NCBI GenBank assembly: GCA_023375785.1
Contig: SZWC01001187.1
Location: 31,818 to 70,716 of the forward strand
Direction: 5' to 3'
DNA: 38,899 nucleotides
Source of the DNA: Penium margaritaceum
Lineage: Eukaryota; Streptophyta; Zygnematophyceae; Desmidiales; Peniaceae
Below, piece by piece: positions 29,051 through 38,497 of this stretch. Within the stretch, counting starts at the first letter, position 1; each line of letters begins with the position of its first letter. The notes under the pieces were generated by a model. The model was not told where the DNA came from. It was given only the letters and a program-made list of their open reading frames with translations, and searched no databases. The position numbers and the translations under genes were made by a program.

Positions 29051-29228
29051 CCTTCCTCAGGACACGTGATCGTGTCACCACGCTCATTCTATCGTCACTC
29101 CTCCTCCCACGGAGTATCCATCTTCATCATCTCTTCTTCCTGCCTCTCTCACTGGTCTGCACACACCTGGACTACGTTCGAGCCCTCTCATCATGTACAT
29201 CCAGGGACCCCCCGACAACTTTGGATGA

Positions 29229-29771
29229 TGGATCCTTCGGCTTCGACAACCTGACACAGATCCTCGTTTGCTTGTTCTGATCGGTGACATTTTGATCCTT
29301 GAGTTTGTCGATGAAGAAGACAAAAACTTCAGTGAATGGAAGGAGGCATTGATACATGTCACTCGCAGAGTAACAGTCCGTGGCTTTCGTCTCAAACGAC
29401 TGTTCATAGACCCAGTGATCTGGTCCGCGCGACAAGGACGAGTGTATCGGGAAAACTACTACTACGCTCTCCTTCAAGCACGGGCTCTGCTGCTGACAAC
29501 CACAGATCTCCCATTTCACAACATTATCATCTCTAGAGGTCTGAACATCCCTTTCATTGTGGCCAACTTTGAGGAATTGTGTGAACAGGGAGAACCCATT
29601 GAACAAACTGAGCACCAAAGAGGAGTACTCAGGGGGTACATGCCTCAAGGTCTCAACCCATATCGACTCCTTTTACCTCCTCCAATGCCACCAACTCCAT
29701 CTCCAACACCAGAACCCTCTTCAGACGAAGAACCGGCCTCCTCAGAAAGCTCCTCTGAAGAGGACACATGA
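29229..29771 (+). CDS. Element F reading frame of unknown function (about 180 codons)
   Basis: An open frame of normal composition ending at a TGA. It contains LLVLIGDILILEFVDEEDKN, FSEWKEALIHVTRRVTVRGF, a central aromatic stretch YRENYYYALLQARALLLTTT and FIVANFEELCEQGEPIEQ. It ends in a Pro-rich then acidic Ser/Glu tail (EEPASSESSSEEDT). It has no ATG near its 5' end in its own frame. An upstream pair of ATGs (29225 and 29228) begins MMDPSASTT in another frame and would join it by a +1 shift at the TGA. I do not recognise the family; it could be a divergent Gag-like protein or a captured gene. Confidence 0.55.
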   Translation, partial: WILRLRQPDTDPRLLVLIGDILILEFVDEEDKNFSEWKEALIHVTRRVTVRGFRLKRLFIDPVIWSARQGRVYRENYYYALLQARALLLTTTDLPFHNIIISRGLNIPFIVANFEELCEQGEPIEQTEHQRGVLRGYMPQGLNPYRLLLPPPMPPTPSPTPEPSSDEEPASSESSSEEDT

Positions 29772-29819
29772 CACAACTGGGAATGGATGCACCTCTAACC
29801 TTATCGGTGTGACCGGGGG

Positions 29820-30403
29820 TGTCGGAAATACACACCGATAAGACATCTCAATAATGGTTCAAGTCCTAGACCGAACCACCTTGACCAACGGCTCCCGACC
29901 GAAACATCCGTTGAGTACAAATGGTCAAGTCATCCCCTAAGAAAGTGACACCTGTCACCCGCGTCCGGCCAGCGGAAAGAAGCCGCTGGTTTGCATCCTT
30001 GTTCTGTTCTGTGCTTTTATACCGAGGATGTTCATTCCTTAGAGTTAACCAGAACAGTTCTGCTCAACCTGTTCCCCTTTGGTTCCGCGAATTCGTCGCC
30101 GTGCTCTCGCTCTGCTCACCTTTCGCTCTCTTTGCCTTCGCCAACCATTCTCAGCTCACCGCCCTTTGCTTCGTCATCCTTCATTCAACACTTCCTCTCC
30201 GCCACCTTCCTCGTCATCATAATTCTCTCACTATCCTCCGTCTATGTTGGAGCTCCGGTGCTTCGCCCCTCTCGAGGCTCTGCGACTAACTCCTTGAGAT
30301 TACACTCACCTTTCTACTTCCATCACTTCGCTAACACGATCCTGCATGCCTCATTCTGCCTGCTTCTGCCTCTGTCGTCATCGCTCATTGCATTCTTCTG
30401 ACA
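29820..30403 (+). repeat. 3' LTR of element F
   Basis: 584 bp, starting TGTCGGAAATACACACCGAT after GACCGGGGG and ending TTCTTCTGACA. It is followed by the target duplication CAGGG. Confidence 0.92.
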
Positions 30404-31535
30404 CAGGGCCTGGACTTCTCGTCCGGCCGCGGCCTTGCCTCAATTTCTCTGTGCTTGTCCGGCCACGTTGTTTTTCGTGGAGTGCGCTGTGACTGCCTGT
30501 TTTGTGTTCCTCTCTCATTGTCATCGTCTTCCTTTGCCTCTATCCTTGTCCACGTCGTACCCTCTTTGTCTCCTGCCCCTACTGATCTCTTGCATTCTTT
30601 GGCTCCGTCACATTCACACTGCTGCCATCCAGCGCCTTCTCCGCCTTCGGCCTGTCGCCGGCCTTGGTCCAGCCACCTTTGCACCTCCCTGTTCCTCAAC
30701 CTGTCTTGACTGTGCCAGTGGCAGGATGCATCGTTCCCTGTTCTCCACAACTGATTCCACATCCTCCCATCCTCTTGACCTCGTCCATGCTGATGTCATG
30801 GGTCCTTTGCTCCACGACTTCCTTGGTGGGCTCGGCCGCAACCTCCTCTGCTTGACAGATGACTTCTCTCGGTACCGTTGGGTCTTTGATCTCCGTCACA
30901 AGAGTGATATCACTGATGACCATGAATCTTTGCTTCCTCAAGCTGAGCGTGCTTGTCTTTTTCCTCTACGTGTGTTTTGTAGTGACAGAGGGGTTGAGTT
31001 TTTCGGTCCTAGCTCTCACTTCCTTCAGTCCCGTGGTATTCGTCTTGAGTCATCTGCCCCCTACACTCCACAGCAAAACGGCATGTCCGAGCACTAGAAT
31101 CGTACCCTTGCTGATGTTGTGCACTCTCTTCTCTCCGCCTTTGGTCAACCTCCATTGTTCGTCTTTGAGGCCATATCCTACATGACGTGGGTCTAGAACC
31201 GGGTACCTCGTGGCCCTCTCCCTCACACCGTCACCCCTTTTGAATGCTAGATGGGTCAGCGTGCTGACCTCCGTCGTGCTCGGAGCAATTTTGCTCAGAG
31301 AAATGATGCTTTCGTGTGGCTTCCGACGGACCAACGGGATGGTAAGCTGTCTCCCCGTGGCCGCTTATACGTGTTCCTTGGTGTCTCCCCGTTCTCGAAG
31401 GCTTGGCAGTTCTGGGATCCCTCTCGGAGTCGTGTTATTGAGTCCCACGACGCGCTCTTCTTCGAACACTTGCTTGAGCGTGACGCTCCTTCGCTTCGGC
31501 GGGTCCCTCCCTCCGTCCTCTCAGGGTGGAGGTGA
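30404..31535 (+). pseudogene. Copia-2 pol: end of protease, pre-integrase, integrase
   Basis: After GLDFSSGRGLASISLCLSGH the frame changes near 30690. Then come CLDCASGRMHRSLF (zinc-binding end), HPLDLVHADVMGPL with the first catalytic Asp, CLTDDFSRYRWVFDLRHKSD, CSDRGVEFFG with the second Asp, and PYTPQQNGMSEH with the Glu. Three in-frame stops follow at 31095-31097, 31194-31196 and 31248-31250. The C-terminal block is MGQRADLRRARSNFAQRNDA, KLSPRGRLYVFLGVSPF and AWQFWDPSRSRVIESHDALF. The DDE residues are all present. Copia integrase would insert the cDNA; this copy cannot be made as one protein. Confidence 0.88.
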
Positions 31536-33172
31536 CACTCTTCCCCCTAGGGCATCTGTTCTCCCCTTCGTGCGTCCCTCGGTACCCCCTGCCTCCTCAG
31601 CCCCCTTGGGACCCTCTGGCTTTTCGGGACCTACATCCTCGATCTCCCCTGCAACTTCGGATTCCACTGCCCCCTTCCTCCTCTGAGCCTCCACCCTCTG
31701 ACTCCCCTGAATCCTCTGCCTGCTCTGACTTGTCCGCTGCCTCAGAGCCCGTCACTCTCCCTATGCCTCCTGACCTCTCTGTACACTCTTCCACCTCTGT
31801 TTCTCCTTATCCTCTTGCCTCTGTGCACCCGCGGTCCCCTACGCCATCTCCTCCGCCGTCCTCGTGTGTCCCGTGTGTTCCACCTGTCTCACCCTACACG
31901 CGCAGTGGTCGCCTGAGGACGCTTCCTTCTCACTCTCACCCTGTCGTCTCTGGTGACCCTGGCCTCCGTGCTCTTGGTCTTGCAACCTCCGCCTTGTCCG
32001 CGGCTGTCTCTGTTGTGCATCCCAGTACTGCACTTGGCTACTCCCTCGTTGAACAAGAGTTCCACTCAGCTCTCTCTTTTTTTGTAACTGGGTATGTTGC
32101 CTCTTGTTTTACTACTGCTGGCCTCTCTCCCCTTCCGCCTGAACCTTTGACTGTGCAGGCGGCTCTTACAGCCACTGATTCCCCTTTGTGGGAACAAGAC
32201 ATGAAGGCCGAACTTGACGCATTGTCTGAGCATGGCGTGTATGAGTTCGTGGATCTCCCACCAGGTCGCAAAGCTGTCGCAGCCAAATGGGTGCACCGTT
32301 ACAAGTTGAACACTGACAACACTGTTGAACGGTACAAGGCCCGTCTCACTGTAAAGGGGTTTTTCCAAATCCATGGGGTTGAATTTGACAAGACATTCAC
32401 CCCCGTCAGTCGCTACACAACTGCCAGGACACTGCTCAGCCTAGTTGTCCAGCATGACTGGGAGCTGGAGCAGAGGGATGTCAACAATGCCTTCTTGCAT
32501 GATAGGTTGGACGAAGAAATCTACATGGTGCAGCCGCCCGGTTTTTCCGATGGCACAAACCGTGTGTGGCGCCTTTGCAAGGCCCTCTATGGCCTCAAGC
32601 AGTCCCCGCGCTATCGGAACCAAGAAATCAGAGTGACCCTGGAAAAGGGAGGCTTCTGAAGGAGCCTCGTGGACCCTGCTTTGTTTCATAATGGCTCTAT
32701 GAAACCACTTGTTGCCATCCTCGTCTATGTTGATGATATCTTCATTGCATCCCTTGACGCGGCGTCTGTCGCAGTTCCAAAGTCCCTACTTCAAGCAGCA
32801 TACAAAATGAAGGATCTTGGTCCGGACCGTGTTTTCGTGTGCATGGAACTAGAGCGTGATCGCATGCGTCGCACCTTGCACGTTCACCAAGTTGCGTATG
32901 TTCACAGCTTGGAGGAGTGTTTTGGCCCTCTCCTCGCTGCTCTCTCCACAGCTTCCGCACCCATGACCTCCTCCGGTCAGTCACTGGTGAAGTCCTTGGA
33001 ACCGTCAAAACTGGGGGAGACGGTGGACGTGACCGACTACCTCCGGGTCATTGGTTCTCTGATGTACCTTGCTACCACCACACGTGCTGATGTTGCCTTT
33101 GGTGTGAACTTCCTGTCTCAATTCTCTCAATGTCCCCGTGAGCGTCATCTTGAGGCGTTGCATTACGGGTAG
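31526..33172 (+). pseudogene. Copia-2 pol: linker and reverse transcriptase
   Basis: A Ser/Pro-rich linker to about 32150 is followed by RT in one frame: ALTATDSPLWEQDMKAELDA, LPPGRKAVAAKWVHRYKLN, YKARLTVKGFFQIHGVEFDK, HDWELEQRDVNNAFLHDRLD and ALYGLKQSPRY. A TGA stands at 32657-32659, then PLVAILVYVDDIFIASLDAA (YVDD at 32726-32737), MKDLGPDRVFVCMELERDRM and YLRVIGSLMYLATTTRADVA. A TAG ends it at 33170-33172. There are no indels after 31526, only substitutions. The integrase frame switches to this frame within the linker near 31530. Confidence 0.9.
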
Positions 33173-33178
33173 TACAAT

Positions 33179-33700
33179 ATGCACTCTCCTCACCTCGTGT
33201 CGGTTTGTACATTTGTGCACAATCCTCAGTCGTGGTTGACGGCTTCACTGTCACATGACTCTGATGCACGCTGCAGAACAGGATACATCTTCATGATCGG
33301 TGGAACTGCAGTCTCTTGGAAAAGTGGCAAACAAGGGTGTGTTGCCCGCAGCACAGCCGAGGCTGAGTATGTTGTTCTTGGCGCAGGCGCGTGTGAAGTT
33401 GTCTGCCTCTGTTGTCTGCTGCAGTAATTGCGTGTTCCCATCCGTTGCATCACTCTGCGCTGTGACAATCAAAGCACAAAGACCATTGCCGAGAACAGTG
33501 GCATGCATCACTCACGCACCAAGCACATCAATGTTGAGCATCACTTTGTTCGCGAGTGCATTGCTGCTGCCGTTGTCCAAGTTCCTTGGGCGGACACACG
33601 TTCTCAGAGAGTTGTCTTTCTCACCAAGGCCCTCAACCGAAATGTCTTTAAAAGTGTTGTTCATGCTGTTGGTCTCATCTGTCCCCATGACCCAGGTTGA
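33179..33700 (+). pseudogene. Copia-2 pol: RNase H domain
   Basis: It has the same frame as RT. It contains LSHDSDARCRTGYIFMIGGT, AVSWKSGKQGCVARSTAEAE, a TAA at 33425-33427, and ITLRCDNQSTKTIAENSGMH with the C-D-N motif. HHSRTKHINVEHHFVREC, VVFLTKALNRNVF and a natural stop at 33700 follow. This is the part that is missing at the N gap of copia-1, so the two elements together show the complete copia layout. Confidence 0.9.
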
Positions 33701-33781
33701 GTTGCATGGTGGATCCTTCGTGTCTCTTTTCATCACATCTTGCTGTGACTCCATGTGTGTGAGATTGTTTCCCTGCGGGTC

Positions 33782-33790
33782 ATGGGGGAG
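33782..33790 (+). other. Polypurine tract of copia-2
   Basis: ATGGGGGAG lies directly before the LTR start TGTTGAAGTT. Confidence 0.78.
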
Positions 33791-34400
33791 TGTTGAAGTT
33801 AGTTGGCCACTCACATCTCTATGCCCTCTTGTCTTCCCCTCCATGCACACACATTACATATGAAATGTCAATGGCCTCACCTGGGGAGACGTCATGCGAA
33901 CCCACCATGACTGGAGCCTCTGGCGTCATGAAACGACTGCTTCACCCAGGAGTGCCCTCTGGCACATGCATGGCCATTGCTTTACTCTCTATCTTTGATG
34001 CGGTAGATGCCAGGGTTTGTACATTCTCGCTGCCGTGTCCTGCATCATGTATGTTTGCCTCTGAGTGTTTCTGGGGGAGTTGCATATGACCCGGGTGCTG
34101 ATCCCTAGGGGGCCACCATGCCGGTTTCAGCCATGCATTGGTGTGTAGCCGCCCTCGGTTTAATACCGAGCGGTCGGGCTCGACCCCCGGGTGGCGGCAC
34201 CTGCCCACTCGAGCGTGTTGCTCGGTGCGGGTGTGTGCTCACCGGTTGCTAAGTCTCTCTCGCTCCCCCTCACTCACTTGTCTTGTGTTGATCTGAGCTT
34301 TAAGGCAAACGTTTACGACATCCATGGCGTGCCTTGTGCTCCACTGTGCTTTCTCGCCACGTCACACACATTCAAGCTAGGAAGCTGCCGAGTAACTTCA
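33791..34400 (+). repeat. 3' LTR of copia-2
   Basis: It begins TGTTGAAGTTAG and ends AGTAACTTCA. It is paralogous to 25172-25779 with many small differences (roughly 7-8% by eye), so copia-2 is clearly older than copia-1. Confidence 0.88.
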
Positions 34401-34573
34401 GCAGCGCCCAAGACCCCACATCTTTCTTGCTATAATATATATACGTTCGATGGTTCCAAAACTCGTCATCGAAGTAAAGTTACTACTGATGATCGATTTG
34501 TCCCCATTCCTCAATTTGTCTTCTGCTCCACACGTCATTCCTGTGAACCATCCAAGTTGTGCTTGGTGTAACA

Positions 34574-35325
34574 TGAACGAGGTTTGCTGGTAGAAGTTTT
34601 CGTGTCGGTTGAGAATGTGTTATCGGCTAATGGCAATTCTTGCGACGGCGGGGATGTCAAATGACTCTTTTGTTATGCTCAAAGAGCAATGGATGACACT
34701 GATCGAGCGCGGAGAGGAGAGAGATAATTTTATTTTTGTTAGACATTTTGGATATAGCTGTTGCATTCTTTAAGTTGCGGATATAACAGCTACAAATGTT
34801 TGGGCGCTTAGGATTTCTTGGATATTCGCCCAGAAAATAAACGCTCTGGTACAGCTGCATGTAATGCGAGGTACTTTTGGCTGTTGCCATGGCCTGTATC
34901 TGTCAATCGGTGACTCCGCAACTGCCGTGGCCACGCTAGAGAGCAGTTGTGAAGTTGCTTCCACGTGGAAACTGCGTTCAACCTGATGGGCGTTAATTTT
35001 CAGAGCACGCGAGGTCCGTAGACGAATGGGGGATGAGGAGGGGAAGGTGGGGGGGCGGTCTGCATTTCGAACCATCGATGGAACAACCGTTGCAAGACCA
35101 TCATTCGTCGCCTGTTCCACCGCGCGGCATGATCCGTGACCATCCCAGCACGCCAGCCCCCAGCAGGCCCGTGCCCGTGCCACCGCCACCGTGGCAGCTA
35201 CTGCGTCGCGGCACACACGTCCGATAAGCTATCTGCGGGCGAGGGTGCATGACGCCAGCGATGCAGCAGAGGGGACTGCGGCATCCACAGCCCCACCTGC
35301 ACCGTCCCCGGCTGAGTTCCGAAAT
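34574..35325. other. Non-coding stretch, nothing recognised
   Basis: After the LTR-E end there is about 750 bp with only short unconvincing open frames. It contains AGCTGTT and AACAGCT as a small inverted pair around 34760-34800. No element family is recognised. Confidence 0.5.
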
Positions 35326-35519
35326 GAACTAAATGGTTTTTAGTCCATCTCTGGGGGCGGGAAATCGAAGTGGCGAGCTTTGGCGATGCTGGCCGTCTAG
35401 CTCGCCTACCGGCCGTCTGCTTTGCGAGCGAGTTGCGACGTCGCGAATTTTTCCCCCCGTCGTCACTCGAACTAATTAGTTATGGAGACAGGCGGCTCGA
35501 TTTTCTGACTATTTAGTTC
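35326..35519. repeat. Possible small inverted-repeat element (about 194 bp)
   Basis: GAACTAAATGGT at the left is inverted as ACTATTTAGTTC at the right. Such GAACTAAA ends recall Tourist-like elements linked to PIF/Harbinger, whose transposase pseudogene starts 400 bp downstream. No clear target duplication is seen, so this is tentative. Confidence 0.4.
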
Positions 35520-35621
35520 AAACTAATCGACTAAAAGCCTCGGCGATCTTAGACTAGGGCCCCGAACCGGAACCCTTTAAATACATCGATGGATTTTTCA
35601 CGCAAAGTGGGGATGGTTACA

Positions 35622-35672
35622 GCCAATTATCGATGAGCTCGATTTACGCGGTCGAGCTCATCGATGATTGGC
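35622..35672. repeat. Hairpin with 21-bp arms
   Basis: GCCAATTATCGATGAGCTCG-A and T-CGAGCTCATCGATGATTGGC pair with one mismatch around a 9-nt loop. It is part of the 5' flank of the Harbinger transposase pseudogene. The rest of 35520-35907 shows no coding sequence. Confidence 0.75.
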
Positions 35673-35907
35673 CGGCCATTTCAAAGATGCCTCTTTTCCC
35701 ACAATTTACGATTTTGTGCTAAGCCTCGCTTGCAAACCAAACGATGACATGGAAAATCTGAACGGTGGAGCTTGTTGTTTCCAGGCTCGAGCCTGTGACC
35801 GTTCAGCTCGCAACCGGTAGACTCGATCGAGGCAACCGGACGCCGCGGTTTGTACTCGCTGGACTGTCCCATACTTAGCGCTCAGCCGTCGTAGTAACTG
35901 ATTGTAA

Positions 35908-37086
35908 GTGCACGCCATGGATCGTGGACGAAGGAGGGCTCAAGCCCGAAGGGCTGTTGTCCGAAGAGTGTTCTTCCTTCGCGCAATCCTCCTCTCAGTC
36001 GTATTCGACCTCGTCCACGACATGTGTGAGCGGCTATGCAACAGGCTCCTAAGGCAACCCATGCTCACCTCGACGTTTGGCGGTGTCGCTTGGCTCCACA
36101 ACCTCATGCGCGGTCACCCGGACCGCTTCTTCAACGTGACGCGCATGACCGTGGCTTCATGGAATGCCATTGTAACCGAGCTCCGGGTGCGGACATTAAT
36201 CCGTGAGACGAGGTTGACAGTGGAGGAGAATCTTTTCATGTGGCTACAATGCGTTACACATGCCATGTCGGTTCGTGACCTAGCGGAGCGCTTTTAACGT
36301 GGCATGGCTACGATATGCCGCGTCTTACGAGAGGTGGTGACGGCGTTGTTGACGCTTGTCCCCGGAGTTCTACGTCAACCTTGGTTGGGCGACCCAAATC
36401 TGCAAGCATGGGTCGGGCGTGGGGACTACTTGCCGTACTTCCATAAATGTGTGGGAGTCATTGACGGCACCCACGTTCCGGTCATTGTGGGGCGTGAGAG
36501 GCGTGGAGCCTACATCAACCGGCTTTAACAAGTCACACAAAACATCCTTGCTTCTTGTGATGCCAATCTCAAGTTCACATTCATCACAACAGGGTAGGAG
36601 GGGTCGACGCATGATGCTAGAATGTTTTACGAAATTTTGGCACGTGGTTTCCGCCTCCCTCCCTCAACATACCTTCTTGCTGATGCGGCCTTTCCTGAAG
36701 GCTTCGACCTTATGACTCTTTTTCGTGGATGGCGCTATCATCTCCAAGAATTGGGGAAGGGGACGGCGCGACCACAAGACGCCAAAGAGTTCTTCAATCT
36801 ACGGTATGCAAGTGCTTGTTCCATGATTGAGAGAGCTTTTGGTGTGTTGAAGGGGCCGTTCCACATATGTCGTGACATTCCGGCATACAACGCTGCATTC
36901 CAAAGTTGGCTCCTTCTTTCTTGTTTCATCATGCACAACATGATTCATAGTAGAGAGGACGTGACGACAACTTTGAATGCAGCATTCAATGGGGATGTGG
37001 CTACTGTAGGACAAAGGCCATTCCGTATCCCGGTGGTGGGGGGCGGGGTGGGGATGCCTCCGTGCATGGAAATCGATTACAAATAG
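35908..37086 (+). pseudogene. PIF/Harbinger transposase pseudogene
   Basis: A single frame from MHAMDRGRRRAQARRAVVRR to a stop at 37086 is interrupted only by three stop codons: TAA 36295-36297, TAA 36526-36528 and TAG 36595-36597. Motifs: N-terminal FFNVTRMTVASWNAIVTELR with a helix-turn-helix-like region ending DLAERF-stop-RG; catalytic VGVIDGTHVPV (first Asp); EGSTHDARMFYEIL (second Asp); LLADAAFPEGFDL; SMIERAFGVLKGPFHIC (catalytic Glu). This is the HARBI1-like DDE nuclease pattern at nearly full length (about 390 codons). The three stops fit Gln, Gln and Trp codons hit by single transitions. The enzyme cuts and pastes the DNA element. Confidence 0.9.
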
Positions 37087-37145
37087 CTCAAGACATATGG
37101 AAGGATTAAATTTCTCAAGGATGAATAACATTGAAGATAGCAAAC

Positions 37146-38383
37146 TCAAAACTCATCCAAATATTCCGTGCGGGCATGCAACACTCCCTCGTTCCCCATG
37201 ACATGATGTATGTCCTCATTGCTTGTAGGATCCGACCCCACTTGGCTACCGGCCGCATCATTGTCAAAATCATAAGATGCTCTTGCACCCGCACTAAGCG
37301 GCTTACTCACACGCGGTTCCTCGTGCCCATGCGTCACCCGCCCAAACACATCATTCATCACATGCTTGCGCAAAGGACCGATGGAGTAGACGTAGTCCTC
37401 ACACACCGCGGGATCCTCCTTGAAGCGTTTGAGCATGATGACGGCCTCGTTGGTGTTGACGGTGCTATCAACCGAGAGAAGCTCAACCGCGGTACCATAT
37501 ACGGACTTCAGTGCCTCATCCTTGATGAGGCTCTCCATCTTTGCGGCCGCACGCACAATCCCATCCACCACATCAATTTGCCGCTCCATCTTCCCCTTGC
37601 GTTTGAAGCGACGTGTTACAATGTCATCCGGAATACCCTCATCATCACTCTCAATGAAAACAACATTTGCACTTGTGACAACGTTGTCTTTGGTTGCTTT
37701 GTCCACCGCAAAGAGTCGGTTGTGCCATCATACCAAGGCAAGGGTTTGCCTTCTAGCTTAGCTTGTTCAACATTCATCTTCTTGATGTCCGCCCACTTGT
37801 CCCTAGAAAAAGCAATTATCCATGACTTGCGGCATAACCCACCCCCACTTTGACCCACAAGTCCATACGCCAACTTCCACACTTTTTCAATGGTGGCAAG
37901 ACGACTCCCAACTTGAGAAGCCTTCAAAGGCACGGGGAACTCCGCGCTCCCGGCAAGGACACTCGCAACGGCCTCATGTAGGCGGCCACGCCACCCACCA
38001 CTTCCGCGTACGTCCACCACGGCGTCAAGGGCCGCCTTCACGAGTGCTACGTCAAGGTCGGCGCTCCAGAAGCCCTCGTCCAAGGCACCTCCCGCCGAGG
38101 TAGTCACGGTAGAACGCGACCCGCCGCCTTTGCTATTGGATGAGGGAGCCGGTTTGCGAGGTAGCGGCCGTGAGGCACTCACGGGGGTGTTTTATGCCAC
38201 GGGGGTGTTGCAGTCTGCGGATGAAACCTCCGCCATTCCGGCGTCATAGTCCGACGGCGTAGCGGGAAGCTTCGTAGGCACCAACGCGGGCATGTCGATG
38301 GGGATGCCCGCGGGAGTAGGTGTGGAAAGGGCCGGGCCGAAGCTTGGGCATGGGCCATGGTTTGGAGGCGAGATGTACGCCAT
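37146..38383 (-). pseudogene. MYB/SANT-like protein of the Harbinger element (ORF2), broken
   Basis: On the minus strand from MAYISPPNHGPCPSFGPALS: a Pro-rich N-terminus, one in-frame TAA after DCNTPVA, then SASRPLPRKPAPSSN. The MYB/SANT-like domain follows: GFWSADLDVALVKAALDAVV, GWRGRLHEAVASVL, SRLATIEKVWKLAYGLVGQ, WADIKKMNVEQAKLEGKPLP. Near 37710 a one-base deletion shifts the frame, and the C-terminal part continues DKATKDNVVTSANVVFIESD to a stop at 37146. PIF/Harbinger elements typically need such a MYB-like partner to import the transposase and bind the ends. It is tail-to-tail with the transposase, 60 bp apart. Its upstream part may be cut by the LTR at 38498. Confidence 0.78.
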
Positions 38384-38497
38384 GGAGGCGGATTGCTGCT
38401 GCACCGCTCTAAACGCTAATGGGTGGGGCGATGGAAGATCGGCGGCGCGCGCGCGAAGGACGGCACACTCATACGGCGGAAGCAGAGCGATACCCGC

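Larger units (their letters stand above)
26853..30403 (+). mobile_element. Element F: non-autonomous LTR retrotransposon
   Basis: Two LTRs (26853-27440, 29820-30403) start TGTCGGAAATACACACCGAT and end GACA or CACA. The element is flanked by a perfect CAGGG duplication (26848-26852 and 30404-30408). A PBS follows the 5' LTR and a G-run precedes the 3' LTR. The 2.4-kb interior has no protease, RT, RNase H or integrase motif in any frame, so mobilisation must have used enzymes of another element. It carries tandem repeats and one distinct reading frame near its 3' end. It is the youngest insertion in this part, nested in copia-2. Confidence 0.92.
25172..34400 (+). mobile_element. Copia-2: complete but decayed Ty1/copia element hosting element F
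   Basis: LTRs of about 609 bp (25172-25779, 33791-34400) enclose a PBS, protease, integrase, RT and RNase H. Flanking bases GCAGT (25167-25171) and GCAGC (34401-34405) are a target duplication with one mismatch. It lies in LTR-E; removing it rejoins that LTR. Pol carries at least six in-frame stops, several readable as single transitions, and one or two frameshifts. Without element F its length would be about 5.7 kb, normal for copia. Confidence 0.9.
25010..34573 (+). repeat. LTR-E: B-family LTR fragment split by copia-2
   Basis: 25010-25171 and 34401-34573 together match the right two thirds of the gypsy-B LTR: the left piece has CTGTTCGGTCAACCTCTCGA and the right piece ends CTTGGTGTAACA. 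The start of the LTR is missing. 24956-25009, between the gypsy-C LTR end and this fragment, shows nothing recognisable. Confidence 0.72.

Noticed and set aside
35908..37086. Alternative genetic code or stop readthrough in the Harbinger transposase
   Set aside because: The in-frame stops include both TAA and TAG, while gypsy and copia copies of the same window use all three stops normally. Transition mutations in a dead copy explain them more simply.
37131..37853. 240-codon plus-strand frame
   Set aside because: It is antisense to the C-terminal half of the MYB-like pseudogene, whose minus-strand translation is far more protein-like.
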